From contig ARYC01000148.1 in the NCBI GenBank assembly GCA_000711775.1, forward strand, positions 124,001 to 188,000: DNA of 64,000 nucleotides, in the 5' to 3' direction. The translations under genes and the position numbers were made by a program. Source of the stretch: Oxytricha trifallax (taxonomy: Eukaryota > Ciliophora > Spirotrichea > Sporadotrichida > Oxytrichidae). The notes below the pieces were generated by a model that saw only the letters and a list, made by a program, of their open reading frames with translations, did not search any database and was not told the origin of the DNA. Below are positions 10,811 through 24,526 of the stretch, piece by piece. Numbering within the stretch: the stretch's first letter is position 1; the number at the start of each line of letters is the position of its first letter.

Positions 10811-13800
10811 TCAAGGTTAGTTATAGGCAATTTAGATTGTTTTTTACTATGTTTGCTCTCCATCGATACTTAAAATTTATGAAAATAATACTCTGCTTTA
10901 ATTGGCAGTACCTTTGTTGTTGCTATCATTAGAATTTATTCTATTTAAAAAGTAAGAACAAACATGATTATATTATATATTTATCAGTATCATATATGTA
11001 AACGTATTAATCATATATAAGATCTCAAATTCTATCATATTCCATTATATAGATTATTATTCCAATATTATTTTGAGGTAGATTGAATTTCTGGTTTGAT
11101 CGGGAGATGCTTTGCTGTTGCGGCTGTGATCCATGGCTGCTCTCTGCTACATGAAGGTGTCATCGCCGGAGTCCTCAGACCTGTCAAGTTGTCTCTCAAC
11201 ACCAGCTGAGTCAGGATGCTTGCCAGTCTCATCATTCATGTTTTCATCATCATCATCGTCCTCATCGTCTTCGTCATGTAAATGTCCATTTCCATTTGCC
11301 ACATTTGTATTTTTAATTGGCTCATTGGTTTTCTTTTGCTTGGCAGCCTCAATTATCTTCCAGGCGTCTTTCTTCGATTTCATAGAGCCAGGTTCACCAG
11401 GTTCTTGGACTTGAGTGTCGGAGATGTCTCTGTTTGAGTTTTCTCTCTGTGCAATCTGTGTTCTGACTTTCTTTAAGTATTTTACAACGTATAGGACTAG
11501 GATTACTATAAATATGCGGGATGGTTTAAACTTTTTACTGCAACTATTATAATATTGCAATAAATTTATATTAGAACCAAGCCCACTATACCGCAACATA
11601 CAGCTATAGCAATCACAGCTCCTGTACCTAATCCTTCATCACTACTATCTGACTTTAATTGTACATAATTTGGATTTCTTTCTACTACGAAATTCAACAC
11701 AATATCTTCCTTTGAGTTAATATCAAATATGCCCATTATTCCAACTGCTTATTTTATATGAGGATCAATAATTAAATTATGGTTTATTAATGAAAATTAA
11801 TATAAAAATGGACTAAAATGCTTAATCAACAGTAGAACTTGAATCTACCTAGAAGCTCATCGATGAATTCACTCTAAATAAATATAATTATAATTATAAA
11901 TAATTCAATCTCACTCCTAAATATCTTATACTTTTTAAATAATTTATATATTTATTCAACTCCTTCTAGCACTTACTTAACTTATTTACCTTCCTCCACG
12001 ATATACATAAAGTATAATTATTAATTTAAAACTTCTTTCACTTAAATAATTGGATTAGCAATAATAAATATAATTTATAAACATAGCCTGCTATGCCTGC
12101 ACATTATTAGTGTTAAAAGTGAGAATAGCTTTATTATCCTATGTTTTCATTTAATCTAATGCGTTTTAGGTGAATTTAAGCTTATATGTGCACATTTTAA
12201 GGTTAGGCTGAGTGGTCTAGTTTGTATCATTATTGGTTTAAAGGACTCTTCTAAGTGTAGTACCATTCATATAACCCCAATTATATTTAAATTTCATTTT
12301 CAAAGTTTAGTAGAGTACATATTCTCTAAGAAAGTTCTAATTTAATCTTTCATATAAATTAAACTCTAGTTAAATAAATATAGAAAAATATTATATTTTT
12401 ATATCACTTAAATCTTACTAAATTAGAACTTAGAATATTGATTAATTTAATTTGAAAATTGTGAAGGAAAATATTGCTGTTTTTTAGTTATATTTTGGCA
12501 ATTATTTCTACTAAAAACTAAAATAAATTAAATTTATCAATATACTTGCATGTTGATGTAGAAATTATTTTGTAATTTTCATTTAATAAACACTAAAAAT
12601 ATCTAAGCTCTTAAATAGATATGTATATTTAGTTCAGGAGATATTTTATCAAACAACATTTCTCTCTTTCTATTTATTACAATAATATCGGCTTTTTTTA
12701 TTAAAATAGATAAATTAAAAAACTTCATAAATTGAATCTTGAATTTTTTTAAAAAAAATTCAATTGTTTTTTTTATTATCACAGCACTTATAAGTAGCAA
12801 TTATTTAATTTACTTAAATATACATACTATCTGTATATTTAGAGTTTAATTTCTATAATTTTTTTATCGAAATTTTCTTTATGAAATTAAAAATTAATTT
12901 CAATCTATAAAATAATTTTATTTAAAAATATGAGTTTAATTGTTATCTGTTGTATTTGTGCTATTATCAGTGTTTGTAGTATTATCTGTATTCGTGTTGT
13001 TTGATGTATCTGTTCCATTTGTTGTATCTGTACCATTTGTGGTGTCCGTTCCATTAGTGGTATCAGTTCCATTTGTAGTATCAGTTCCATTTGTGTTATT
13101 TACAAAAATTAATTTATTATGAGTAGGATTAATTGATTAATTCATGATAATATCTATAATTATAGAATTATATTTTAAAGATTGGTTGCTGGAGCTAATT
13201 TTGCAAGTGTGAAAGTCTGCATGTTATCAGAAAAAACCGTGTCTATCATAATTTCATCATTATCGCCACATGCTGGATCATTGGCAGGTGCACTTGAGAA
13301 TAAAAATCACAATAAAAACATTATCAACTCGTTATATGAATAATTGTCTGAATCCACACTATGGATACATTAACTCAAAATTATTGTTGCCAACGCTTTG
13401 GCCAACCTTTGAAACTGTGCAAGTACCTGAGAGACAAGTGTCTGAGTCACCCACTTACCCCTGACCATCCTCTATATAACAGCACGCTACGTCCTCACCT
13501 TAAGTACAGTAAACCAATAACAATGTTTTTCATAAAATATTCCAATAATGGCATTGGTTTATGTGAATATACCTGCTTGTTGAGAATCTGAATATTAAGT
13601 GTAGATTGGCTCATTCTAAGTTTAACATGAGTAACAATCAATCGCCTAAAGTTGCCTTTTTAGACTCACAGGCGCTAAGAATTTCTAAGTATCATTGAAT
13701 TAGTAAGTATTTCACACATTAGACTTACTTGCAATGAATTACCAAATATTTTCTAAATTTTTAATACTAATAGATTAAACTCCAAAGATTAATAGAGCCA

Positions 13801-13879
13801 AGGACAATGTTAAAACAGTTGATTTTTATATGTTTTTCGAATTGTACAGCTAATGTAGTATATGTGTATTCTTCATCAT
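10811..13879 (-). CDS. Secreted/membrane surface protein with NGTDTT repeats
   Basis: Start MMKNTHILHQLY at 13879. Within 40 residues there is a hydrophobic segment STVLTLSLALLIFGVQ, a likely signal sequence. Next come a Cys-rich ectodomain (CYSCQTQN..., VACCYIEDG, TCLSGTC), an NGTDTT repeat stalk (12938-13098), the block IFDINSKEDIVLNFVVER, one membrane span (GAVIAIAVCCGIVILVLYVV), and an acidic cytoplasmic tail with a D/E run. The span is produced only when pointer TATAGT (plus ACTATA at 11585-11590 and 11505-11510) removes an 80-bp IES. A second clear pointer, AAATTC (plus GAATTT at 11085-11090 and 10932-10937), removes 153 bp and leads to the end EQTQQKTIQIAYNQP, TGA at 10811-10813. Large IESs lie at about 11830-12930. 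The architecture parallels the gene at 51320. Function unknown; cell-surface location inferred. Confidence 0.65.
11840..12930. other. Large AT-rich IES region inside the NGTDTT-repeat gene
   Basis: About 1.1 kb, over 75% A+T, lying between the repeat stalk and the membrane-proximal MDS of the minus-strand gene. Short ORFs here look random. No transposon ends or genes were seen. Its exact pointers were not resolved. Confidence 0.45.
12938..13098 (-). repeat. Hexapeptide-encoding repeat (NGTDTT stalk)
   Basis: Five near-identical 18-bp units encode NGTDTT, flanked by looser N/T/D repeats (SNNTNTDNTTNTDN). Such Thr/Asn-rich stretches often form extended, glycosylated stalks in surface proteins; glycosylation is inferred from the NGT sequons. 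The synonymous third positions differ between units, so the repeat is not a very recent expansion. Confidence 0.85.
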
Positions 13880-14080
13880 TATTTATTCTAATATAAACTG
13901 TTTCGATAATTTGGAATTTAAATTATTTTCATCGGTCTCTTTCCCTTTTAATTTACTTAGCAATATTTGCAATAAATATTAGCGTCAATTCAAGTGTTTT
14001 GTGATAGGTCATTTAATTTATATATGTAGTATTTTCAATTTAATTTGTAAAATAATTAAATTAAGATAAATCTATTAACA

Positions 14081-16118
14081 ATGGAATCTAAAAAACCACT
14101 TACTTCTATAATACAATCTACATCTTTGGCAGAAAATCCATTTCACATGCCACCAAGTGACAATCTCTAATAAATAGCTAAACCAGCGATTTTATTGCTA
14201 TCTGGATCATTCTGCCCCATACATCTAAATCATTTCCGTATGATAACAGCAGCATATAATTAACTCAAATCTTTATATGGCTTTAAAGTGGTGAAGGCAT
14301 TAATTGTCCCGACTCATGAAATAAATTTAAGAAAGAAACATAACGGTATGGTGCCTGCAAACAGTAAATTAAGAAAGGAAATCATTGATATTTCAATAAG
14401 ATCATATTTAGAGAGTGAAGATAGTCAGAGAATTGTCGAGTAGTTAATGAGTAATGTTAGTGATAGTAATGAAGAAGGGATCATATAATTATAGAGATGG
14501 GTTGTACCATACTATGGAACTATTAATAGCAAAGAAAACGAAGGCTTGGGAAAAGCTACTAAAGACATTGTTAAATTAATAAAAACTCACTATGAAAAAG
14601 AATCAGAAAATAAATCAATTCAAGCACCAAACTTTACTATTATAACTTTAATGGGAATCGATAACTTAGCAAATGCAGTGAATATTGCATAAATGAGCTA
14701 TCAGAATCCCTTATAAAAAATTGCTTTAATATATAACAGAAAAGAACACTTTGAAAAATATAGAAACACCGAAAGTTAAGTTTAAGAAGATCCTATTCTC
14801 TCGAAGACAATAAATCAAATTTTAATAAGAATAAAGTTATTATTTATTGTGAACATATAAAAGTTTATTATTTGTGAGAGATGAAGAAAATATCGAGTCA
14901 GAAGTGAGTTCTACTATAATTAGAAAACTAATAAATGAAAAATAATACGAAGGCTCAATTCAAACTATGCTTGATTAAGAAGTCATAAAGTTTCATGTTG
15001 ATAATAACATAAGTTATGCTTAGATTAAATCAGAAGGCAAGCCAAGTTAAGAACTTGAAAGTGTCAAAATTGAAGACCTTGTAGACCTAGTACTGTCAAT
15101 ATAATCCCCTATGATTAATTAACTCAAATAAAAGATTGGTCAGTGATTCTTGGGAGAGGGGTTCAGGGAGTAGTAGAGCATATGCTTTATGAAAGCAAAG
15201 ATAGTGAAACTGGGTTAACTAAACAAATAGAAGTTGCTGTAAAGAAAATAAAGTTCAACTAACAACGTAAACGCAGGTTAGATACATTTCAAAGAGAAGT
15301 GAGAGCACTTTCAGCAATCAAACATGAATGCTGTGTTAAACTGTATGGAGTAGGCGCATAGGGAAACTTTGTTTACACTGTCATGGAGATGTGCAAGGAT
15401 GGCCAGAGTGGATGGGACTATACTTAATCTAATCATCATAATTTCAAAGAAAAATTTCCAAAAGAGCTATTGATAAGCTTCGCAGATTTAGCTATGGCTA
15501 GTGATGATATGAGTTCAAATGGGATTTTACATAGAGACTTCACTCTCAATAACTTATTGGTGTTTGAGGATTAAGAAAATTCAAGACCTATCTTTAAGAT
15601 TTGTGATTTTGGTGTTAGTGCAACTGATCAAATTTTATGTTTCTTAACATTTGTAAATGTTTCATAATACCTCTAAATAAAGCTGTCTATATTAATCAAC
15701 TGATGAAGATAAGCATTTGATACCCAGAGGGAAATGTAGAAACTACAGTCCAGAAGCACTTGAAGATAAAAATAACTACTGCCCAGCGAGTGATTTGTAC
15801 ATGCTAGGTATTATAATGTGGGAAATGTTGCATAATCACTATGTCTGGGATTAGTTCACTACTGAAGCAGCTGGTAAGGAAATATGCAAAGGGGAGTTGC
15901 CAGAATGGGAAGCTGATTACGCTCCTGAAGAGTTATAATTAAAACTTATAAAAAGTATTAGAAAGTAAATTACAGATAAAATATTAAAGATTATTTGAAA
16001 TTTTAATGTACAAATTATAAGGAAGATCATTTATGGATGCATTGCTTTTGATAAAAAGGATAGACCAACTTTTAAGGAACTAGCTGTTCAGTTAAGAGAA
16101 CTTTATGAAGCATTGTGA
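14081..16118 (+). CDS. Nucleotidyltransferase (NMNAT-like) fused to a protein kinase
   Basis: Start MESKKPLTSIIQSTSL at 14081. Residues about 40-70 carry LLSGSFCPIHLNHFRM, the GSFxPxHxxH nucleotide-binding motif of the NMN adenylyltransferase/cytidylyltransferase superfamily. After a 38-bp IES with pointer TTATTATTT (14837-14845, 14875-14883) comes EVSSTIIRKLINEKQYEG, like the ISSTxIR motif of that family. A frame change near 15102-15119 fits a 14-bp IES with TAAT pointers. A kinase follows: LGRGVQGVVE loop, VAVKKIKF lysine, HRDFTLNNLLV catalytic loop, CDFGVS, SPEAL, SDLYMLGIIMWEM. IESs with pointers CAACTGAT (15621/15697, 76 bp) and AAGAT (15987/16023, 36 bp) interrupt it. The end is DRPTFKELAVQLRELYEAL, TGA 16116-16118. 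All key kinase residues are present. No start codon for a separate kinase was seen, so one polypeptide is likely. Possible links to NAD synthesis are inference. Confidence 0.75.
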
Positions 16119-16240
16119 ATGATAATTGTGAAGATTTCTCAATTAATTATTAAACAATTACATTAGTATATATATTTCCCAAATAGCCAAATCTAATTAA
16201 AAAAGAAATTATCTTAAATTCAAAATAATATAAATTTAAA

Positions 16241-19200
16241 ATGAGTATGAATCAAGGAAACAACTCTCAACAACCTAATTCACAGTCCAATCCCTTTCTG
16301 AATGCAAACAGTAGTGGAGGAGGTGCTAACAACTCAGCAAACAGTGGAAATGGCAACAATAGCGGTTTTGGTGGAAATAATCAGCAACAGTAATAGAATT
16401 TCAACAATCAATCTAATCCCGTCAACCCATTTCAAAAGTCCTTAGCAAATGCAAATGGAAGTGGAGGCGGAGCAAATACCAGCAGTAGTGGAGGTGGCTT
16501 TAACATTGGCTAGAACAAAACTGGAGGTAAGCCTGATACTAAATTAAACTTTTCTTCTATAGGTACCACTGGGAATTAGTAATTTGGTGGCTCTGCTAAT
16601 AGCTTCTCTAATGTCTTCAAACCTGTACAGAATAGTTTCACAGGCCTCTAAACCAATAATAACAATGTCAGTGGTGGTGGTGGTAGTGGCAATCCCCAGC
16701 AGAAACCTGCTTTCAACTTTACTAGTGGATTTGGGAACAAGCAACAGAACTCAGCCGCTGGTGAAAGCAGCAATGCCCCTATATTTGTGAACTCAGTGGC
16801 TAATACTCAGCAGTAAAACTCAAATAGTTAGCAAAATTAATAGCAACAATAAACCCCAAAACAATTACATTTAAAACATAATTATAAAAAAAATAATGAT
16901 ATAATTAAACAATTAAAGGTTTATGCATTTTTACTATAAAACTTATTAATCTATACCCTCTTGTATTAATTAATGTTCTAATGTTTATAAATAATGATAT
17001 TTAATCAATACTTAGATGATGATTCATATTTATTTTTATTAAACTCAATAACAATAAATTAATAACTTAATTAAAATAACTTAGAAATTTTAACTTAAAA
17101 TATTAATAAAGCAAATTAGGATTTCTAATGTAAAATTGACGAGTTAAAATTACAGCAGATTTATTAAATACAATAAATTTAGAGAGATCTAAAATTGAAA
17201 ATTTTATATTTAGAAAAAGTAATTATTCTATAAATAACTATATATTAATGTAAAATAATAGCAAATTAAGTTTCAAATTTTTCTGTGTGTATCATATAAA
17301 GATATTATAAAGATATCTATCACTAATAAATAAATTTGTTGATGTATTATTTTTTCAAAGTGAAATTATCCCTTATATATTCTCAAATATTAATTAAAAA
17401 ACCCTATTGGTTGATTATGCGTGTTGAATAACCAAATCAATCTCAAACTTAGAACAACAACAATTCTGATGGTGCAAAATCAAATTCCAATAATGTGAAT
17501 GCAAGTGATGGCCCAAAGACTCCGCCTAAGAATCAAGCACCTGCAAATTAAGGATTTCAGCAAATTGGTTAAGGCAACAGACCATCCATCGGTGGAGGCA
17601 ATCTATCTGCTTTCTCGTCTTTTGGAGGTGGCAGTCTCGCTCCATTTGGAAATAATAAACCTTTACAAAATCAACAATAATAGCAAAATCAATCACAGCA
17701 ACAAGATCAGTCACAATAGTATATATAAAATTGAAATTATTCTAAAAAATTAGATTTAAAATTTAATATAAATTTCAATTGATAATGGTAAAAGATAACA
17801 TTGGGTTATATTTGGAGGATTAAGACAAAAGAGAAACATTTCAAATAAGTAATATTAAATTGAATATTTTTTATTTAATGATAAAGATTCACATAAGTTT
17901 TGAATAAAATCTATTTTGATCGTAAAATAAAAATAATATTTCCCATAAGTTAAAAAATTTCTATATCGATAATTTAATGAAAAAATTTTGAAATTATTAA
18001 ATTCAACAATAATACTAAACATAGAACAACTAACCCACTGGCTAAGATGTTAACAATCAATAGCAGTAGCAACAACAACCTGCTTAATAACAAAATTAGG
18101 TAGCTCCAGTCTTTGGAGCTTAAAACTAACAATAGTAACAACAGCAAACTCCTGGTGCCCCTGCCCCTTTTAATTTCGCTGGAAAATTTGGGTAATTGGG
18201 TAATGCTGTTGCAGGAGGAGGAGTAGCTTCTGATGCTTCAAATTCTGCATAACCTCAAACTAGCTAGAAACCTATATTTAACTTTGGATAGTAGTAATAG
18301 TAGCCAATTGCATCCAATGCTAATGCCACTCAAACTCAAAACTCTCAAAATTTCAGTCAGTTTGCTTATTAATTTAAAAAGAGGCATGTATTTTGATAAT
18401 ATTTTTAGTCAGCCTGGCCAAAATCAAAATCAGTAATAGTTAAATCAGCCTGGTTAATCAGCAGGAAACACTTCTACTGCACCTGCAAAAACTACTTTTA
18501 ATTTTGCCTCTCAAAATAACTCGGCTAATGCCAGTTAAGCTCCAGTTCTAAATTTTGGTGGTGCTTAATAACAACAGCAGCAGTAGTAGAACTCAACCAA
18601 CTCTTAAGCAGACTAAAATGCAAACAATGCTACTTCAGGTGTGGCAAATAATGCTTCTAATAATGGTTAAAGTGCACCTCCTGTCATAAAATTTGGTGCG
18701 GGTGCATAATCTAGTGGAACCTCAGGTACTGGTTTTAATCCAGTCGGTGGCGCTAGTAGTTCCTCAGGAGCATAATTTGCATTCAATCCTAATATAGGAA
18801 ATGGTTCTTCAGCAGCTTCTCAAAATCAAGCTAATCCTTCACAATCAACTGGAGTTAATCCTAATTATTATTTCTAGTAACCTTATTATTTTCAAGTAGG
18901 CACTTTTAAAATTAAGTTGCTCAGAACAACCCTGCAGGTGGCTAACAACAGCAATAGTAGTAGCAGTAAGTTTAAGCTGACAACAAACTTGAAGAAGTTT
19001 TACTATCAAAAAGTGTAAAACTTACTCTCGACCAATTCACTTCAGACCTCCAACTAAACAAGTAAGCTTTCAAGGAAGTGCTTGAGCAGACTCGTGAACA
19101 GGAATTTCTCTTCAATTAAGACGTGACTACTCTTCAATTAATCATGTTACAGAACAGTGAGACTTAGAAGCTGCTTGAATTGAGCTAGTAAAAGATCACT

Positions 19201-19907
19201 AATGTGGAGAATGTGTAAACAGGATTGGTTGGTATGCTCAAGGAAGTAGATGACGATCTGAATAAGGCACTTACACAGCCTGGTATAGTAAGCTATGAAT
19301 CGATGGCTAATGATTATCAAAATATTATGAGAAATAAAAACTTAAATTAAAAAAAGGTGTAACTTGCAAAAGAATAGTAATTCTATGTTTTTATCTTAAT
19401 GCTTAGTTTCATTTTAAAACCTTTTATCTTCACTTCATACAATTGAAAATGTTTTTATAAATTATCCACTCATATAAATTAGAATATGATGATGGATCAA
19501 GATAAGCAAGATTAAGAGCTGATTTTCCCATAACTTGAGTAGCTAACTCTACAAATGATAAAAAATGATGAAATGATATCTGAATACCTTACTTAATCTT
19601 TCAAACTTGAAGAAGAAATGCAATAAGCTTCCTTAAACAAGGACTTTTACTCTATATATACTATTTATTGTTGCTAAAGTTATACAAATTGTCGAAAATA
19701 TTAAAGACTAAAATTTTCATTGATTAAAAGCATATCTATGCATAATTTATTGCATTTAATTACTCAAAAGAAGCTATTCATGAGAGTATCGAAGGTTCTT
19801 TGATTTAATTACTTTCAAGTTTGACTCAAATGGAGACTGAAACTCAACAGATGGCTTTACAAAGTTCTGAAATTAAGTAAAAACTAGAAATCAAACTTCA
19901 AGAATGA
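16241..19907 (+). CDS. FG nucleoporin Nup62/Nsp1 homologue
   Basis: Start MSMNQGNNSQQPNSQSNPF at 16241. The N-terminal two thirds are a low-complexity G/N/Q/S region with scattered FG, FxFG and GLFG-like motifs (SGFGGNN, PVFGAQ, FNFAG, FNFGQ, VLNFGG, IKFGAG) typical of nuclear-pore permeability-barrier proteins. The C-terminal part changes to coiled coil beginning LTLDQFTSDLQLNKQAFKE, with TREQEFLFNQDVTTLQ and LEEEMQQASLNKDFYS, which matches the Nsp1/Nup62 C-terminal domain that binds Nup54/Nup58. The coding sequence is split into several blocks by AT-rich IESs (about 16870-17420, 17730-18010, 19330-19480, 19650-19740). The last block ends KQKLEIKLQE at TGA 19905-19907. Q runs are largely TAA/TAG. 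Order appears linear, not scrambled; individual pointers were not all resolved. Confidence 0.8.
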
Positions 19908-20088
19908 AATCACTAAATTGGCAATGTGTATAAATTATTGTGACTATGCTAAGATTCATGAATTCTAGTTTGTAATAAAGCATGTGGAGTATAAAAATCT
20001 TAATATGTTTGTAGAATAGTAATATGTAGTTTTAATTTGATTAACTGACTTTAATACCTTAATTTCTTAAAATAATATTTATTAAATT

Positions 20089-23000
20089 ATGCTATAACCA
20101 AATTAAATCTAACCCATAGAAACTTAAATCAGTGGAGATATTTAATCTGGGTTTTTAAAAGCGCAGACATCGTCTTTTCCAGGGAGTCGTCTAAACTAAT
20201 GAACGCTAAAGTGAAGTTTGGAATGCTACACCCTAACCAACCCAAAAACATTAACTGTTTTACTAAGCTGATTTCTGGAGGCTTTATATAGTCAAGTATA
20301 ATTTTAAATTCATTTTACAAGAATATTATTTATTATTTAATTATATGTTTTAAAAATATTGCAGAGATATGAATCACTTAAGTAATTAATAACAGAACTA
20401 CAATAGAAAAAGACTAAATAATGAGAATTAAGAGGAATAATCCTTTAAATTTTAATGTTTTATCAAATGTGGCTAACTAATTTTTTTAAAATAAATTTAT
20501 GATATTATTAAATTAAATGACCATTTAGCGGTTACATTATATAATTGTTGCATAATTTAGAATTTCTATCTAAATGGAAAAGATTCCAAATCCTAGTTGA
20601 AGTTGTTTTGATTAATTAATATTAATTGTATTTTTCCCTAAAAATAAATACTTCTAAAGCAATAATTACTTAATACTGTGATACATTTGAGCAATTCTAG
20701 CTACATTTCTAGGTTGTTCGAATTATTACAGCTATAATGTTTTTCTGGAAATCTTTAAGCGACTAAATTTTTGTCACCTCTCACAAGGAGGTATTCCAAA
20801 ATAAATGAAAATGTTTGATTTATTGAAAAATATACAACTTAAATCATTTTGAAAGTTAATTAGTTAACGATTTTAAATATTTTTAATTATATATTAAGAT
20901 CAGATATAGTAAAATTAAATCTTAAATTATAAAATAAAAATGATTGTTGAGACGAATTAAATGCAGAAGTGTGGAGACGGCACTCCCATGTTTTCTAGAA
21001 GAGGGAAATCTACATCAGTTCTCTATTTAGTTTTTAATAAAAAAGCAAAAACTGCAATGGGTCATAGGGAGGGTTAGTAGAAGGGTATTGAAGAGCGTGC
21101 AATTTAAGAAAATGAAGAATATAGTAGAGGTGATGATTAGTATCAAGATAGTGTGCTTCAATAGCTCAAGGTAAGGGGTTTTTGGGGTGTTTTTATAAAT
21201 TAGGCTGTTCTTTATATACCTTAACTTGTAAGCTAATTCATAATTGAATATAGAATGAAGCATTTAACGAAAGAGAGTTAAGGCGGGAAGATTCTTAAGA
21301 AGGTACTCTAAAGGGAAAGAAATCGAAAAAGAATAGAGACAAAATGTTGATGTCCATCTTCAAGTCTGTACCCAGAGATTAACAATAAATTTACAAGGTA
21401 AAGTTGTGTAAAATTTTAAATTGAATATAGTTGATTCAACCCACTCATCCACTGAATGATGGAAGGTACAATGTAAACTACAAAATTATTGAGAAAAATC
21501 CAAATTCCGCAGCTTTTGCTAATAAAACAGAAACTATAGCCAAATAGGCCATCGAACTAAAACCATACTGTTAGCAAAAGAATATGTAACTTAATTTTTT
21601 GTTTGAAAACTTTTGTGTATAGAGAATGTTCATTTCAATCGAGATAGTATTTCAAGTAACAGAATGAAAAAATGAAGTAGGATATTAAAAACGCTAAAAT
21701 TTAAAGATTGATTTCACTCACTAATTAATAAAAATCTCTAATGTAAAATAGTAGTACTAACCCAGGGGATTTGTCAACGACAAATAATAATATTGTATAA
21801 GCTGAAGAATTGAATTTAACTAACGCTAATATAAATGCAAAACTTTATTATATATTGTATACATTTATAGTTAAGTGGTTTCTATCTATTTATAATGAAT
21901 GAATGAATGAATGAATAAATAAATGTTCTTTCTATTAATAGTAATTTATACTTTAAATTTTCATTTTATTCAATGATGGGAAATAGTCAGTAAATTTTCA
22001 TCATTAGAGCTTCATTTAACCACCTTAAGAATCTCCGCTTTTAGTTCATCAAGACTTCTCTAGAAAAGAGACTTTCAAGTAAATCCTCCATTCTCATCTA
22101 AAATACGAAGGATTAAGGCCTGCCTAACGAGACCTCTCACTCTTAGATTTCTACCAAAAATAAAAAAATCACATAATTTCACCAATTGACTTCGATAAAT
22201 AAATCCAGAGACCTCCTATTACAGCTGGGCATAATTTAAGTGAGGAGCGCTTTGGAAAGTTTAACAATATGCCCAAGAACTCCAGTAAATATAAAAATCT
22301 CGCCACCCCAAACTTTTCAAAAACTTCAACTAAATCCACAATTGACACTTTCTTCGGCATTAATCCAAATCAGCAGGAAAATGCTTAAAACTAAATTTAT
22401 AAGCCAAACTATGAGTATTTCTATAATACAGCGGCCAGTAATACAGTTAATTTTAAGCGATTTGTGTCTAGGGAACATCGATTGTAACTAGAACTAGATA
22501 ATAATTTACCTAAACATGCCTATGACAGTGAAAAAATAGCATACTATTAAATTATTCATTTTCTTTCATGTTATCACTAAAAGTTTAACTCACTTTAATT
22601 TGATAAGCTAGATTATTTAAATAAAATAGTAGGAGCTTTTGACAATCTAAGCCAATATCGTCGAACTTAAAAACTGCCTAAATTTTCTTAAATTCCTGGG
22701 AGAGACGATAAATTACTTTACCCTTTAGCAGCAGCCAATTTAGCCTAAAATAACATTGATAATTAATTTGATTACTCCATGAGTAGTTAAAACTTCTATA
22801 ATAGCAATGCCAGTTTCACAAATAATATTAAAAGAGTTAAGGTGCCATAGAGTGTCAAAGCTGAGGATTTCTTGCCAAATAGTATTAAAAGTTCACCTGC
22901 AAAGAGAGATTTTAGCCATAGTATATAAATAAATTGATAGTTTATGTATTATCTATGTTAAATTAAGATATTGATGAGTGCTACAACTCACAAATTAATG

Positions 23001-23204
23001 TTAAGGAAAAATAACGGATTCTTGCTAGGCAGACAAAAGTTCAATAATGCTATATCATCATATGACTAGGAAAGCAATAAGACAACCTTGAATTATGATG
23101 GAAACAATAATAGAAGTTAGTTGGATATTAGATAAATGCACGAAGAATTATTTCCAATTAAAAACAACTATGCTATGCTCAATAATTAGTCAGGGTTTTT
23201 GTGA
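20089..23204 (+). CDS. Q/N-rich protein of unknown function, many MDSs and introns
   Basis: Coding blocks on plus run from MLQPNQIQPIETQISGD (20089) to QSGFL, TGA 23202-23204. Two introns are clear: 21171-21253 (GTAAGG...TATAG) joins SVLQQLK to NEAFNERELRRED, and 21398-21430 (33 bp, GTAAAG...ATATAG) joins DQQQIYK to LIQPTHPLNDGRYNVNYK. The last piece, with PPITAGHNLSEERFGKF downstream, recalls the Pro-Gly-Tyr spacing of SHIPPO-type axonemal proteins, but the match is weak. A long open block (about 21980-22930) continues through VNFKRFVSREHR to PAKRDFSHSIQ. Treating these blocks as one gene is inference from shared composition and consistent strand; the first blocks (20089-20470) could be a separate short gene. 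No family is assigned. Confidence 0.5.
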
Positions 23205-23389
23205 GTTTTAACTTACAATCCAAATCATCAATGTAAATTGCAATTTTTCCAATAAATTAACAAATCTCTAATTTCCTTTAATTTTAAGCTAGTTTAATTC
23301 ATAGTAGTAAACGAGTTATACTCAAAATTAAATATTTATCAATTCACTGTTTAATACAAAAATCAAACCATCAATTTTAGTCGTGACGT

Positions 23390-23990
23390 AGACGTATCTG
23401 AAGTGAGTTGACGTGGCAATCAATGACGTGGCAAGTCGTGAACTAGAAAAACTCCAAAAAACCACCTCGCCCTCCATTCCACATCTCCCTGTAATCAAGA
23501 TGCATACGAGATAAGAGCCTGGCTATTGACCAGGAGTATCTCCCGCAGAGCTCGCAGAGATCTGCTTCCTGTAAACAATTAAAGGGGAGTCTGGAGAAAA
23601 CGCTTACCAGGTTCCACCGCTGCTGAGATAGTAGTCTCTGTCCTTTCGCTGTGGTAGCCTCATTAACCCGACCTGGTGTGGGAGGAAAATCATTATCGTT
23701 GGCTTCTATGGTTCTCATCGTCTCACTTTTGAAGGTTGAGCACCACCTTCATCCTGCTCCCTATTACCTAGGAAGCTGAACTCACGCCAGGTAGCTCATC
23801 TAATGCAGGGAAATCCTTAACGTGCAGACGACTCGAGGAGTCTAGGATCTGACAGATTGAACCCCGCCGACTGGCCCCTAATGCAGTGAGCCAAGCAACC
23901 CCCTGCCTCCCCTCAGCAGGCCTTAGTGCAGTAGAAAGCTCTATTAGAAAGTCTCCTGCCTCGGGCCCCTGTGGGTCACCCTATCCTTAT
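23390..23990. other. Isolated GC-rich island of unknown origin
   Basis: About 600 bp near 50% G+C in a region that is otherwise about 70-75% A+T, with sharp borders (A+T-rich again from 23991). The left edge has two GACGTGGCAA(T/G) boxes (23411-23436). On minus, an ORF at 23718-23443 opens MRTIEANDNDFPPTPGR but shows no recognised domain and no ciliate Q codon bias. Minus also shows a GGTTCAATC box and a TGGCTCACTGC box, which loosely resemble Pol III box B and box A, but there is no tRNA fold. Candidates are a structured noncoding RNA, a SINE or LINE fragment, or horizontally acquired DNA. I could not identify it. Confidence 0.4.
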
Positions 23991-24165
23991 AACTTTCTAA
24001 TTTAATAATTAGTTTAATTCACAAAGATTCAGATTTTTAAATTATTTTATTTTGCTTGTAGAAGGAGTCTAGCAGTTAGAACTCATTATATTTATAGAAG
24101 TAAGATATTTACGACTCTTCTTCAAATCATGATAGTGCTTGACAATCATATAAATTAATCGTAAC

Positions 24166-24526
24166 CTTTGGACTCTGTGTCTGAAACGTACCTGTTGAAA
24201 TTGACTTCAAACTCCTTATCAAGCTCCTCAATTTTCTTGATCAAGTCGTGCTTCATGCTTTCTAATTCCTCGACGTTTTTGTTCTTAGTTTCTTCTCTAA
24301 GAGATTCGAAGTCATCTTTCATTTGCTTCAACTTCAAAATATTATTGCATCTATGCTCATATATAACGTAAATTAGTCCACAGATAATGATAAAAAAGAA
24401 CTTGTTGTTTTCTTCTTCTTCGATTGTCTCAATCATATCTCTGAGTTCTTAACGTTCCATATTGTGTGAATTTTCAATTTCTTGCTTTTCTCTGTCGAAT
24501 TCATCCTTGATTATCTTCAAGTCTCT
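24166..24526 (-). other. DRC2 inverted MDS4 with an internal stop-free IES
   Basis: Coding block on minus running from [17 protein letters not shown] to [10 protein letters not shown]. It is bounded by a 17-bp pointer (24510-24526) and a 13-bp pointer (24166-24178). Inside it, 24330-24398 is a 69-bp IES with AAGTT pointers (plus AACTT at 24330-24334 and 24399-24403). It reads open, encoding a hydrophobic stretch foreign to DRC2; its removal joins EEEENNK to LKQMKDDF, restoring a continuous coiled coil. Confidence 0.85.
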